DNA from: Streptomyces flaveus
GTDB taxonomy: Bacteria; Actinomycetota; Actinomycetes; Streptomycetales; Streptomycetaceae
NCBI RefSeq assembly: GCF_014647675.1
Contig: NZ_BMPQ01000009.1
Span: forward strand, 259,827 to 323,826
Length of the DNA stretch: 64,000 nucleotides
Direction: 5' to 3'
A model generated the notes under the pieces. It was not told the origin of the DNA, ran no database searches, and saw nothing but the letters and a program-made list of their open reading frames with translations. Each line of letters opens with the position of its first letter. Position 1 is the stretch's first letter. The position numbers were made by a program, and so were the translations under genes. Of this stretch, positions 16,940 to 26,877 are shown in pieces.

Positions 16940-18213
16940 TCACACGTACGGTCAAGGCCCAGCTGCTCGCCTTCGCCACCGTCACCGCCGTCGGGGTGTC
17001 GTACGTCGGCGCCGAGTACACGGGCCTGGTGGACGAACTCCTCGACCGCGGTTACACCGTGCGGGCCGACTTCGCCGACTCCGGGGGTATCTTCTCCGGC
17101 GCCGAGGTCACGTATCGCGGGGTGCCGGTGGGCCGGGTCGGCTCGCTGCGGCTCACCGGCTCCAAGGGCGTCTCGGTGTCCCTCGACATCGAGGGCGACG
17201 GGCCGCGCATCCCGGCGGACACCCTGGCCGTGGTGGCGAACCGTTCGGCGGTGGGTGAGCAGTACGTCGATCTGCAGCCGCGCGACTCCGGCGGCCCGTA
17301 TCTGCTCGACGGCAGCACGATCCCGCGGGAGAGCACGCGGGTTCCGCTGCCCACCACGGACATGGTCCTCAGTCTTGACCGGCTGGTCACCTCGGTCGGC
17401 AAGGACGATCTGAGGGTCACCGTCGACGAGTTGGGCAAGGCCTTCGCCGGCACCGGACCGCGGCTGAGCCGACTGGTGGACTCGGGCAACGCGCTCGTGG
17501 AGTCGGCGTCCGACTCGCTCCCGCAGACGGTCTCGCTGATCGAGGACTCACGGAAGGTCCTCAAGACGCAGGCCGACCAGGGCTCGTCCATCAAGTCGTT
17601 CTCCCGTGATCTGGCGGCGCTCACCGCGGAGTTGAAGTCGAGCGACGGGGACCTGCGCAGGCTGATCGGAAACGCGCCGCCGGCCGCGCAGGAGGTCAAC
17701 TCGCTGCTCAAGTCCACCAGTCCGGACCTTCGGGTCCTGCTGGCCAACCTGATCAGCGGGGGCCAGGTCACGGTGGCGCGGCTGCCCGGCGTGGAGCAGG
17801 CCCTGGTCACCTTCCCGGTGGTGGTCGCCGGCAGTTACACCGTCATCCCGGGCGACGGCACCACCCACTTCGGGCTTGTCCTCAACGCCGACGATCCGCC
17901 GCCGTGCACCCAGGGATACGGGACGCGGCGGCGCGACCCCGCGGACACGGGCACGCGCCCGGCGAACACCGACGCGCGCTGCACTGCTCCACGCGGCGGG
18001 GACACCTCGGTGCGCGGCGCACAGAACGCGCCCGGTGCCTCGGCCGGTTCCGGCGGTGCCGGCCGGGCGGCGTACGTCGCGCCGTACGACCCGGAGACCG
18101 GCACCGCGACCGGCCCGGACGGAACGCCTGTCGAGATCGGCTCGACAGGCGGACAGCAGACCGTGTTCGGAAAGGAATCGTGGCAATGGCTGCTAGTGGG
18201 ACCGATGGCGTGA
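16936..18213 (+). CDS. mceF: Mce protein, sixth of six (MceF position)
   Basis: The 425-residue protein starts at GTG 16936, overlapping the mceE stop as GTGA. A membrane anchor at about residues 5-27 is followed by the MCE domain (FADSGGIFSGAEVTYRGVPV, then NRSAVGEQYVDLQPRDSGG) and the helical region. Its C-terminal 100 residues are Gly/Thr/Pro-rich with a Cys pair region (PPCTQGYG, DARCTAP), as often seen in MceF. The next gene begins inside its last codons. Confidence 0.9.
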   Translation: MITRTVKAQLLAFATVTAVGVSYVGAEYTGLVDELLDRGYTVRADFADSGGIFSGAEVTYRGVPVGRVGSLRLTGSKGVSVSLDIEGDGPRIPADTLAVVANRSAVGEQYVDLQPRDSGGPYLLDGSTIPRESTRVPLPTTDMVLSLDRLVTSVGKDDLRVTVDELGKAFAGTGPRLSRLVDSGNALVESASDSLPQTVSLIEDSRKVLKTQADQGSSIKSFSRDLAALTAELKSSDGDLRRLIGNAPPAAQEVNSLLKSTSPDLRVLLANLISGGQVTVARLPGVEQALVTFPVVVAGSYTVIPGDGTTHFGLVLNADDPPPCTQGYGTRRRDPADTGTRPANTDARCTAPRGGDTSVRGAQNAPGASAGSGGAGRAAYVAPYDPETGTATGPDGTPVEIGSTGGQQTVFGKESWQWLLVGPMA

Positions 18214-18761
18214 TCGGGAAGCTGCAGACGCTGAGGGTCGTGGCGTTCGCCGGGCGTCGCGGGGCACTTCTGGGTTCCGCCCGGCGGCGCAGGGCTCTGT
18301 CGGTGGGACTCGCCGTGGCGACGGCTGTGACCACCGCGCTGACCATCTGGCTGAGCCTCCAGTTGCTCGAGCGGCACGAGGCGGAGCAGCGGCGCCAGGA
18401 CATCCTCGCGGCGGCCCGTCAGTCGGCGCTGAACTTCACCTCGCTCGACTACCGGCACTACGACCGGGACAGCGGGAACGTGCTGAAGGGCGCCACCGGC
18501 GACTTCAAGGAGCAGTTCGCCGCTCAGACCGAGGAGTTGACCGCGCTGGTCTCCCGGAACAAGTCGGTGTCCGAGGGGCGGGTCCTCGATGCGGGCATCG
18601 TCCGGTCCGACGAGCGCTCGGCCCGGGTCCTGGTGGTCGCCGACAGCAAGGTGACCAACACGGCCGTGCCCGACGGGGAGGCGCGTACGTACCGGCTGCA
18701 ACTCGACCTCGTCCTGAGGGACGGTCGCTGGCTGACGTCCGACGTGGAGTTCGTCGGCTGA
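18186..18761 (+). CDS. Mce-associated membrane protein
   Basis: The 191-residue protein starts at ATG 18186 (GTG 18180 also in frame), overlapping mceF by 28 bp, with GGAAAGG upstream. One transmembrane helix (about residues 38-60) separates a short basic N-terminus from an outer domain of the Mce-associated (SnoaL/NTF2-like) type, recognisable by ALNFTSLDYRHYDRDSGNVL and the closing DLVLRDGRWLTSDVEFVG. Such proteins stabilise Mce complexes in actinobacteria. It is clearly part of the operon. Confidence 0.85.
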   Translation: MAASGTDGVIGKLQTLRVVAFAGRRGALLGSARRRRALSVGLAVATAVTTALTIWLSLQLLERHEAEQRRQDILAAARQSALNFTSLDYRHYDRDSGNVLKGATGDFKEQFAAQTEELTALVSRNKSVSEGRVLDAGIVRSDERSARVLVVADSKVTNTAVPDGEARTYRLQLDLVLRDGRWLTSDVEFVG

Positions 18762-18802
18762 CCGCTCTCCACCCCGCCGTACAACCAGTAAGGAGTAAGA
18801 CC

Positions 18803-19645
18803 GTGGCGAACCCGACTTCCCGAACGCGCGGCGCCGGCTCGCCCGCCCGCCGCACCCTGACGGCGGCCAAACGCGCGGCGGCCAAGCGCGCGGAGCGCGT
18901 CACCGGCGATCCCGGGGGCCCGGACGATCCTGGGGTCCCGGCCCCGGTGGAAGAGGTCGCCGGCAAGGCACCGCGGCGGCCGGAAGGGCAAGAGGCCGGG
19001 CCCACGGTGCTCATCGAGGTTCCGGACGGCTGGGACGACCCGCCGGAGCCGTCACCGGAGTACTTCGAGGAGGATCCACCGGAGGGCGAGGACGCGATCG
19101 AGAACGAGGGCGGGACCGGCTCAGGTACCGCTGCGCGGCGGTCCCGCGGGAGGCTGCTCACCGCGATCCTGTCCGTCCTGCTCGTGGCGGGTCTGGTCGC
19201 GGTCGCCGTGCTCGGATGGCAGTACCGCGAGGGGCGGCGGGCCGAGCAGGCACGGGGGCAGGCACTCACGGCCGCGCGGAAGGCGGCGCCCGTCGTGCTG
19301 TCGTACGACTACCGGCGCCTGGACCGTGACTTCGCCGCGGCACGTGCCCACCTCACCGGGGACTTCCGCGACGAGTACGGGAAGACCACGAAAACGGTGG
19401 TCGGGCCGACGGCCAGGAAGTACGAGGGCGTGGTGAAAGCCACCGTCGTGGAACCCGCCGACGGCGGCACTCCCGCGGCCTCGGTCGTGTCGGCCTCACC
19501 GGACAAGGCGGTCGTGCTGCTCTTCGTCAACCAAGTGACCAGGAGCACCCAGGTGTCGGGGCCGCGCGTGGATCTGAACCGGGTGCGGATGACCCTGGAC
19601 CGCACCTCCGAGGGCTGGAAGGTGAGCGCCGTCGACGCGCTCTGA
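18803..19645 (+). CDS. Second Mce-associated membrane protein
   Basis: The 280-residue protein starts at GTG 18803 with AAGGAG 8 nt upstream. A long charged N-terminal region (about residues 1-110, first basic with RTLTAAKRAAAKRAERV, then acidic) precedes a transmembrane helix at about 114-136. The outer domain repeats the Mce-associated pattern (VVLSYDYRRLDRDFAAARAH, then VRMTLDRTSEGWKVSAVDAL). It is the last gene of the operon; a terminator follows 31 bp later. Confidence 0.85.
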   Translation: MANPTSRTRGAGSPARRTLTAAKRAAAKRAERVTGDPGGPDDPGVPAPVEEVAGKAPRRPEGQEAGPTVLIEVPDGWDDPPEPSPEYFEEDPPEGEDAIENEGGTGSGTAARRSRGRLLTAILSVLLVAGLVAVAVLGWQYREGRRAEQARGQALTAARKAAPVVLSYDYRRLDRDFAAARAHLTGDFRDEYGKTTKTVVGPTARKYEGVVKATVVEPADGGTPAASVVSASPDKAVVLLFVNQVTRSTQVSGPRVDLNRVRMTLDRTSEGWKVSAVDAL

Positions 19646-19675
19646 GCACGCTCCTGACCGCCTCTCCCTGGCCGT

Positions 19676-19709
19676 GCCCTCCGCGCATCCCGCGCGGGGG
19701 GCGTTTTTC
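19676..19709 (+). terminator. Terminator of the mce operon
   Basis: GCCCTCCGCGC (19676-19686) pairs with GCGCGGGGGGC (19692-19702) with one G:T pair and a 5-nt loop. GTTTTT follows, so this is a classic Rho-independent terminator, 31 bp after the last mce-associated stop. Confidence 0.85.
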
Positions 19710-19771
19710 TGCGCCCGCTCTTGACAGGGTTCCCCAGCCTTGGGCAGCCTTTCCATTAAGCAGAAATAAAT

Positions 19772-19786
19772 TTCCGCATTGTGAAA
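19772..19786. promoter_or_regulatory. Operator before hyi, imperfect copy of the gcl operator
   Basis: TTCCGCATTGTGAAA differs at two positions from the perfect palindrome TTCCGCATTGCGGAA that lies before gcl at 23772. It sits 28 bp before the chosen hyi start, downstream of TTGACA at 19721-19726. The shared site implies a common regulator for the glyoxylate genes. In Streptomyces the IclR-family repressor AllR controls gcl, hyi and glxR; its gene is not in this window, so the link is inferred. Confidence 0.7.
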
Positions 19787-19813
19787 TATCAAGGAAAGGG
19801 AGCGCCGACCCCG

Positions 19814-20671
19814 ATGCCAGATTCCGAATGGACCACAGCCACAGACCAGCGCTTCAACGTCAACCTGTCCATCCTCTTCACGGAACTCCCGCTCCCGGAG
19901 CGCCCCGCGGCAGCCGCCGCGGCGGGCTTCACCGCGGTCGAGTTGTGGTGGCCCTGGGTCGACTCCCCCACTCCCGACCAGTCCGAGCTCGATGCCCTGA
20001 AGCAGGCGATCGAGGACGCGGGCGTGCGGCTGACAGGCCTGAACTTCTACGCCGGGCAGCTGCCGGGCCCGGACCGGGGCGCGCTGTCGATTCCTGGCGA
20101 GGAGTCGGAGAGGTTCCGCGCGAACGTCGACGTGGTGGCGGACTTCGCCCAGTCCCTGGGCTGCGGGGCGCTCAACGCGCTGTACGGCAACCGCGTCGAG
20201 GGCGTGGACCCGGCCGAGCAGGACGCGCTCGCGCTGGAGAACCTGGCGCTCGCGGCCCGGGCCGCCGACCGCATCGGCGCGAACCTGCTGATCGAGACCC
20301 TCAACAAGCCGGAGTCGCCGCGCTACCCGCTGGTGTCCGCCCCGGCCGGCATCGGCATCGTCGACAAGGTCAACGAGGCGACCGGCCTCGGCAACGCCAG
20401 GTTCCTCATGGACCTCTACCACCTGTCCATGAACGGCGAGGACCTGCCGTCGGTGATCGAGCGGTACGCCGCGAAGACCGGCCACGTCCAGATCGCCGAC
20501 AACCCGGGGCGCGGCGCTCCGGGCACGGGGACGTTGCCGCTGGAGGACCTGCTGGACCAGCTCAGGAAGACGGGTTACGAGGGCTGGGTGGGCCTGGAGT
20601 ACAAGCCGGGCGACCGCCCGAGCACGGAGGCCTTCGAGTGGCTGCCGCGCGAGGCGCGCGCCGCCCGCTGA
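19814..20671 (+). CDS. hyi: Hydroxypyruvate isomerase
   Basis: The enzyme interconverts hydroxypyruvate and tartronate semialdehyde. I start it at ATG 19814 (MPDSEWTTAT, 285 residues) because the in-frame GTG at 19781 lies inside the operator. The TIM-barrel (xylose isomerase-like AP endonuclease) fold shows NVNLSILFTELPLPERPAAA near the N-terminus, the metal/catalytic Glu segments LLIETLNKPESPRYPL and VGLEYKPGDRPSTEAF, and GHVQIADNPGR. The length is slightly above the usual 258-270. It is cotranscribed with glxR, 44 bp downstream, and converges with gcl, the complete glyoxylate-to-glycerate set. Confidence 0.9.
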   Translation: MPDSEWTTATDQRFNVNLSILFTELPLPERPAAAAAAGFTAVELWWPWVDSPTPDQSELDALKQAIEDAGVRLTGLNFYAGQLPGPDRGALSIPGEESERFRANVDVVADFAQSLGCGALNALYGNRVEGVDPAEQDALALENLALAARAADRIGANLLIETLNKPESPRYPLVSAPAGIGIVDKVNEATGLGNARFLMDLYHLSMNGEDLPSVIERYAAKTGHVQIADNPGRGAPGTGTLPLEDLLDQLRKTGYEGWVGLEYKPGDRPSTEAFEWLPREARAAR

Positions 20672-20715
20672 ACGGCAACCCACAGACGTAGTACGGCAGT
20701 TGGAGAGGCACCCTG

Positions 20716-21609
20716 ATGAGCAGCAGACTTCCCAAGGTCGCGTGGATCGGGCTCGGCATCATGGGCTCCCCCATGTCCGAGAACCTGATCAAGGCGGGTT
20801 ACGACGTCACCGGCCACACCCTGGAGCAGGACAAGCTCGACCGCCTGGCCGCCGCCGGCGGAACCGCGGCCGGCTCCATCGCCGAAGCCGTACGGGACGC
20901 CGACGTCGTGATCACGATGGTGCCCGCATCGCCGCAGGTCGAGGCCGTCGCGTACGGCCCTGACGGCATCCTGGAGAACGCAAGGTCCGGCGCCCTGCTG
21001 ATCGACATGTCGTCCATCACCCCGCAGACCTCCGTCGACCTGGCGAAGGCCGCGGCGGCGAAGGGCATCCGCGTCCTCGACGCCCCGGTCTCCGGCGGCG
21101 AGGCGGGCGCCGTCGAGGCCGTGCTGTCCATCATGGTCGGCGGCGAGCAGGCCGACTTCGACGAGGCGAAGCCGGTCTTCGAGGCCCTCGGCAGGACCAT
21201 CGTGCTCTGCGGCCCGCACGGCTCCGGCCAGACCGTGAAGGCCGCGAACCAGCTGATCGTCGCCGTCAACATCCAGGCGTGCGCCGAGGCCGTGGTCTTC
21301 CTGGAGAAGTCGGGCGTCGACCTGAAAGCAGCCCTCGACGTCCTGAACGGCGGCCTCGCGGGCTCCACGGTACTGACCCGCAAGAAGGACAACTTCCTCA
21401 ACCGCGACTTCAAGCCGGGCTTCCGCATAGACCTGCACCACAAGGACATGGGCATCGTCACCGACGCCGCCCGCAACGTCGGCGCGGCCCTGCCCGTCGG
21501 CGCCGTGGTCGCCCAACTCGTCGCCTCCCTGCGCACGCAGGGCGACGGCGACCTGGACCACTCCGCGCTGCTGCGCGCGGTCGAGCGCCTCTCCGGCGCG
21601 CAGGTCTGA
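20716..21609 (+). CDS. glxR: 2-hydroxy-3-oxopropionate (tartronate semialdehyde) reductase
   Basis: The enzyme reduces tartronate semialdehyde to D-glycerate with NAD(P)H. The 297-residue protein is a beta-hydroxyacid dehydrogenase. It has the Rossmann motif GLGIMGSPMSENL near residue 12, the substrate-binding segment DAPVSGGEAGAVEAVLSIMV and the catalytic Lys in GQTVKAANQLIV. The start ATG 20716 has GGAGAGG upstream. It follows hyi in one transcript and completes the pathway that begins with Gcl. Confidence 0.93.
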   Translation: MSSRLPKVAWIGLGIMGSPMSENLIKAGYDVTGHTLEQDKLDRLAAAGGTAAGSIAEAVRDADVVITMVPASPQVEAVAYGPDGILENARSGALLIDMSSITPQTSVDLAKAAAAKGIRVLDAPVSGGEAGAVEAVLSIMVGGEQADFDEAKPVFEALGRTIVLCGPHGSGQTVKAANQLIVAVNIQACAEAVVFLEKSGVDLKAALDVLNGGLAGSTVLTRKKDNFLNRDFKPGFRIDLHHKDMGIVTDAARNVGAALPVGAVVAQLVASLRTQGDGDLDHSALLRAVERLSGAQV

Positions 21610-21844
21610 CGCCCCCGATGACTCCGGGTGGCGCCGCCGCTTGACATCTGTCCTGTCGCGCCCGGGCGGCGGCGCCATCCGGACACACAGTGGGCCGCCG
21701 GGCACGGACTGTTCCGTGCCCGGCGCTCACTGCGTCCCGCCCGTACGCCAGGGTGCGTACGCCGCCTACGAAACCCTCAAGAGAACCTCTGAACCCGTGC
21801 CCAGGGGCTTCAACTCCCCCCGTCTGCGGGCACATCCTCAGCAC

Positions 21845-21879
21845 ATGAGGCCCGCCGGCACGGGGGCGGCGGGCCTCAT
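21845..21879. terminator. Bidirectional terminator between glxR and gcl
   Basis: A perfect 13-bp stem, ATGAGGCCCGCCG (21845-21857) with CGGCGGGCCTCAT (21867-21879), has a 9-nt loop. It lies 14 bp after the gcl stop on the minus strand and can also stop transcripts coming from glxR. The remaining 235 bp of the gap show no gene. Confidence 0.8.
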
Positions 21880-21892
21880 ACCGACTGGCTGT

Positions 21893-23677
<1,785 letters not shown>

Positions 23678-23771
23678 TGCGTACTCCTGCTTCGACGGTC
23701 GGATGCAGGCTCCCGTCGCGCCCCGCGGAGAGCTTCACATTTCTGCCGGGATTCCCCAGAGACTCAGATGA

Positions 23772-23786
23772 TTCCGCATTGCGGAA
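23772..23786. promoter_or_regulatory. Perfect palindromic operator before gcl
   Basis: TTCCGCATTGCGGAA has 7-bp arms around a central T. It lies 95 bp upstream of the gcl start and about 17-31 bp downstream of the predicted transcription start, so a bound repressor would block early elongation. The same site with two changes stands before hyi at 19772. Confidence 0.75.
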
Positions 23787-23809
23787 AATAGTTTCTACTA
23801 TCTGAAAGT

Positions 23810-23838
23810 AATGTAGGTCGGGCCCTCAGGGCAGTCAA
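23810..23838 (-). promoter_or_regulatory. Predicted sigma-70-type promoter of gcl
   Basis: Read on the minus strand, TTGACT (23838-23833) and TACATT (23815-23810) are 17 bp apart, a good fit to the housekeeping consensus. Transcription would begin near 23803 and give a leader of about 125 nt that contains the operator. Confidence 0.6.
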
Positions 23839-23978
23839 GACACGGCATCCATTTAGTGGCCATGACGGCGCGGGCCGGACACCCGTTGTCCCAACTCCCT
23901 GCCGTGGATCGCCCACTTGGAGGACGATGAGAGTCTGTCCCGTGGGGCGTTTGTGGATGTGACGTTTCTGGAGTGGTC

Positions 23979-24803
23979 ATGGCCGAGAGCGTGCCGGTGC
24001 GGTGTCCGGCCTGTCGGCGCGAGCATGTGTATGCGGCGCCGTCGTATCCCTGTGTGTGCGGAGCGCCTGTCACGCCCGAACTCGACCGGGACGCTGTCCC
24101 GGAGGCCCTCACGCACCACACCTGGGACGACGACTGGATCACGGTCCAGTGCACGGCCTGCGCCCGCCAGGACCAGTGGCCGCGGCCCGAACTGGGGTGC
24201 CCCTGCGGCACTGTGCTGCGGGTGCCGCTGGTTCAGGAGCGGTCGGGGCGGAGGGATGCGTTGACGGAGGAGGCGCAAGGGGAGAGCGACTCGGGTGCCG
24301 GTACAGGCGGTGAGTCGGAAGCCGCGGACTCCGGCGCCGACGAAGGCACCGGCCAAGCTGCGCCCGCGCCATCCGGCTCCCGTCGTCCCCGCATTCCTCT
24401 CCCGCGCGCCGCCCCTTCTCCCCGACCCTCCTTCAACCCGGTGACGATCCGTACGGCCCGGGATGCCGTGACCGCCGCCGCCCTGTACCTCCGCTGGCTC
24501 GGTTACCAGGAAATCCGGCGGGCTGACCAGCGCCCGCCCTCCGGGATCGGCCTGGCCGCGCACGGCGTCCTCGCCCAGATCGACCCGACCCTGCGGCCTG
24601 CCTCGCTGCGCGACGTGGAATGCCTGTGGCTGACGGCGATGACGGAGTCGACGGGGTGCGTCTACTTCTCCCTGGCCGGGTACGCGGAGGATGCCCGATC
24701 CGTCGCCGACACCCTCGGTGTTCCTCTCTTCGTGCTGGACCTCACGGGGACGCCCCAGCCGGTCAACAGTTTGGCCGACGAGCTGGTCGCCGCGGGGGCT
24801 TGA
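23979..24803 (+). CDS. Zinc-ribbon protein with degenerate Mrr-like domain
   Basis: ATG 23979 has GGAG 5 nt upstream (274 residues). The N-terminus holds two zinc ribbons: CPACRREHVYAAPSYPCVCG, and CTACARQDQW followed by GCPCG. An acidic, low-complexity linker (about residues 95-150) leads to a C-terminal alpha/beta domain that resembles the Mrr restriction-endonuclease fold (ALYLRWLGYQEIRRADQ, then GIGLAAHGVLAQIDP and LGVPLFVLDLTG). The usual nuclease residues (GxD and QxK) appear replaced by GIG and AQID, so it may bind rather than cut nucleic acid. The role is unknown. Confidence 0.6.
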   Translation: MAESVPVRCPACRREHVYAAPSYPCVCGAPVTPELDRDAVPEALTHHTWDDDWITVQCTACARQDQWPRPELGCPCGTVLRVPLVQERSGRRDALTEEAQGESDSGAGTGGESEAADSGADEGTGQAAPAPSGSRRPRIPLPRAAPSPRPSFNPVTIRTARDAVTAAALYLRWLGYQEIRRADQRPPSGIGLAAHGVLAQIDPTLRPASLRDVECLWLTAMTESTGCVYFSLAGYAEDARSVADTLGVPLFVLDLTGTPQPVNSLADELVAAGA

Positions 24804-24839
24804 CCTCGGTTCCTTTCCCCACCCCGCCCCTTCCCGTAA

Positions 24840-24930
24840 CCAGGGGCGCTGCCCCTGGGCCTCGCTGGGGCTCCGCCCCAGACCCCCATCGGCCTGAACG
24901 GCCTCGTCCTCAAGCGCCGGACGGGCTGGA
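24840..24930. repeat. Tandem short hairpins and a Streptomyces dispersed intergenic element
   Basis: CCAGGGGC/GCCCCTGG (24840-24858, 3-nt loop) and CTGGGGC/GCCCCAG (24865-24881, 3-nt loop) stand in a row and can end the upstream transcript. Then TCAAGCGCCGGACGGGCTGG (about 24909-24928) matches a short sequence that recurs between genes in many Streptomyces genomes. Recognition of the last part is from memory of such genomes. Confidence 0.6.
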
Positions 24931-24973
24931 TTATTGATGCGGGACTCAGCTGCAAAGTTCGCATACTTGCCCC

Positions 24974-25489
24974 ATGCCCATCAGACCCGCCACCCCCGCC
25001 GACCTCCCCCTCCTCCAGGACATCGAGCGCGCCGCGGGCGAACTCTTCCGCCCTCTCGGTATGCCGGAGATCGCCGATGACGAACCGCCCGCGCTCAACG
25101 AACTGGAGCGCTTCCGGCAGGCGGGGCATGCCTGGGTCGCCGAGGACGACGTCACCGGGCGAGTCGTGGCGTATCTGATCGGCGAGCCTGTGGACGACGC
25201 GTTTCATATCGAGCAGGTCACCGTCCACCCGGACGCGGGCCGTCGGGGCGTGGGCCGGGCCCTCATCGCGTACGCCGCCGAGCGCGCACGTGACGAGGGC
25301 CTGCCCGCTCTCACCCTGACCACGTTCACGGAGGTCCCCTGGAACGCCCCGTACTACGAGCGCCTCGGCTTCCGCATCCTGACCGGTCCCGAACTCACCC
25401 CGGGCCTACGGAAGATCCGCGCCATGGAAGCCGAACACGGCCTGGACCGTTGGCCCCGGGTCTGCATGCGCAGGGACACCGCCGACTAG
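24974..25489 (+). CDS. GNAT-family N-acetyltransferase
   Basis: The 171-residue protein covers one GNAT domain. It has the N-terminal strand and helix (IRPATPADLPLLQDIERAAG), the acetyl-CoA pyrophosphate loop in VHPDAGRRGVGRALIAYAAE (Q/RxxGxG/A type) and the C-terminal APYYERLGFRIL motif. The substrate is not identifiable; relatives acetylate amines of small molecules or antibiotics. No clear Shine-Dalgarno site precedes ATG 24974, while CATACT 7 nt upstream could be a -10 box, so a leaderless transcript is possible. It stands alone. Confidence 0.88.
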   Translation: MPIRPATPADLPLLQDIERAAGELFRPLGMPEIADDEPPALNELERFRQAGHAWVAEDDVTGRVVAYLIGEPVDDAFHIEQVTVHPDAGRRGVGRALIAYAAERARDEGLPALTLTTFTEVPWNAPYYERLGFRILTGPELTPGLRKIRAMEAEHGLDRWPRVCMRRDTAD

Positions 25490-25510
25490 GCGTGTGTCGA
25501 AAGCGTTTTA

Positions 25511-25603
25511 GAGGTCGCGCGGATAGGCGGCGGATGAAGCAGGCAGGAATGGGGCAGGCGCAAGTTCCGTGATCATGGAGTTGCTGACTGTCCGCGCGAC
25601 CTC
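25511..25603. mobile_element. 93-bp miniature inverted-repeat element (MITE)
   Basis: The ends GAGGTCGCGCGGA and TCCGCGCGACCTC are perfect 13-bp terminal inverted repeats (14 bp if the flanking A/T pair is counted). The element is flanked by TTA on both sides (25508-25510 and 25604-25606), as a 3-bp TNA target duplication would leave. It has no coding capacity. TNA duplications are known for part of the IS5 family, so it may be a non-autonomous relic. It lies in the promoter region of the next gene. Confidence 0.6.
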
Positions 25604-25618
25604 TTATAGACGGAAGTC

Positions 25619-25915
25619 ATGCGCTCCTGGACGAAAGACGGATGCCCGACCACCGGCTGTCTCTCTAGCGTCGACCGGACCGATGACGACTCGGCCCCCA
25701 AAGGATGCTCATGCCCGTTCCTCGCGCCGCTCTACGGAACCGCCGCGGGCAGTGCCCTCGTCGTCCGCGCCGGGCTGTCCTTCCTGGTCGAACCGCTCGG
25801 CGACGTCGACTACGTGATGAAGTACGCGGTCAACGCCGCGATGCTCGGCGGTGTCGCCGCCCTTCTCCTCATGGCCGCCCACCGACTGCGTCGACAGGAG
25901 CCGAGCGCATGCTGA
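25619..25915 (+). CDS. Small membrane protein with Cys-rich N-terminus
   Basis: This 98-residue protein begins MRSWTKDGCPTTGCLSS. The N-terminal half holds four Cys (CPTTGC, then CSCPF), and two hydrophobic helices follow (about residues 38-58 and 66-88). It overlaps the next gene by 7 bp, so the pair is co-translated. The family is not recognised. GGAAG lies only 2 nt before the ATG, a tight spacing that makes the exact start a little uncertain. Confidence 0.5.
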   Translation: MRSWTKDGCPTTGCLSSVDRTDDDSAPKGCSCPFLAPLYGTAAGSALVVRAGLSFLVEPLGDVDYVMKYAVNAAMLGGVAALLLMAAHRLRRQEPSAC

Positions 25916-26877
25916 CCGTCCGCGGCATCTCCTACCTGGTCGGTGAGGCGAGCACCGACGATGTGCGGCGGGACCTGGAGGTCATCGCCCGGGACCTGCA
26001 CTGCACCACGGTGATGCTCATCGGGGACGGGAAGCGGTTGATCGATGCCGCCCGCACCGCCCTCCAGGTCGGTCTCGGCGTCTACATCCGGCCCAGCGTT
26101 CCCGAGCTGCCTCAGCCGAAGCTGCTGGAGCACTTGGACGCCGTCGCCGAGGCGGCCGAAGAACTTCGTCTGGAACACCCGGACCGGGTGACGCTCCTGG
26201 TCGGCAGCGAGTTCTCCCACACCGTGCCCGGCATCGTCCCCGGACCTCGCTCGTTCCTGCGCTTGAAGCTCATCGTGCGTTTCCACCGCGTGCTGCGGCG
26301 CCGGATCGACCGGCGGCTCCACCGGCTGCTCACCACCGCCGTGACCACCGCGCGGCGCCGCTTCGGCGGGCCGGTCACCTACTCCGCGGCCGGGTGGGAA
26401 CACGTCGACTGGTCGCTGTTCGACCTGGTCGGCGTCAGCTTCTACCGCTCCGGCCGCAACCACGCCACCTACACGGACCGCCTGCGCAGCCTGGTTCGCG
26501 ACCACGACAGGCCCGTCGTCATCACCGAGTTCGGGTGCGGTGCCTTCACCGGAGCCGACCAGCGGGGAGCCGGTTCCTTCTGGATCGTCAACTGGTTCGC
26601 CACACCCCCGCGCATCCGCGGCGACCACCCCCGCGACGAGGCCGTCCAGGCCCGCTACCTCGGTGAACTCATCGACCAGTACGACGCGGAGGGCGTGCAC
26701 GGCTGCTTCGTGTTCACCTTCGCCATGCCCGACTTCCCGCACCACGACGATCCTCGTCTCGACCTCGACAAGGCCGGCTTCGGGGTCGTGGCGGTGACCG
26801 GCGACGGTGCGTGCTGCCCCAAGGAGGCGTTCCACGAGGTCGCGCGGCGCTACAGAGACATAGCCGTGGAGGAATGA
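25909..26877 (+). CDS. Glycoside-hydrolase-like TIM-barrel protein
   Basis: ATG 25909 overlaps the small membrane protein gene (322 residues). The sequence runs as a beta/alpha barrel: TVRGISYLVGEAS at the N-terminus, then LLVGSEFSH with a candidate acid/base Glu, VGVSFYRSGRNHATY, and VVITEFGCGAF with a candidate nucleophile Glu. These two Glu positions fit clan GH-A hydrolases. No signal peptide is present, so it is cytoplasmic or held by its membrane partner. Relatives in actinobacteria often carry the historical label abortive phage infection protein; I see nothing that proves either role. Confidence 0.6.
   Translation: MLTVRGISYLVGEASTDDVRRDLEVIARDLHCTTVMLIGDGKRLIDAARTALQVGLGVYIRPSVPELPQPKLLEHLDAVAEAAEELRLEHPDRVTLLVGSEFSHTVPGIVPGPRSFLRLKLIVRFHRVLRRRIDRRLHRLLTTAVTTARRRFGGPVTYSAAGWEHVDWSLFDLVGVSFYRSGRNHATYTDRLRSLVRDHDRPVVITEFGCGAFTGADQRGAGSFWIVNWFATPPRIRGDHPRDEAVQARYLGELIDQYDAEGVHGCFVFTFAMPDFPHHDDPRLDLDKAGFGVVAVTGDGACCPKEAFHEVARRYRDIAVEE

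Noticed and set aside
19781..19813. Upstream GTG start for hyi
   Set aside because: It lies inside the operator palindrome, and family alignment begins later.
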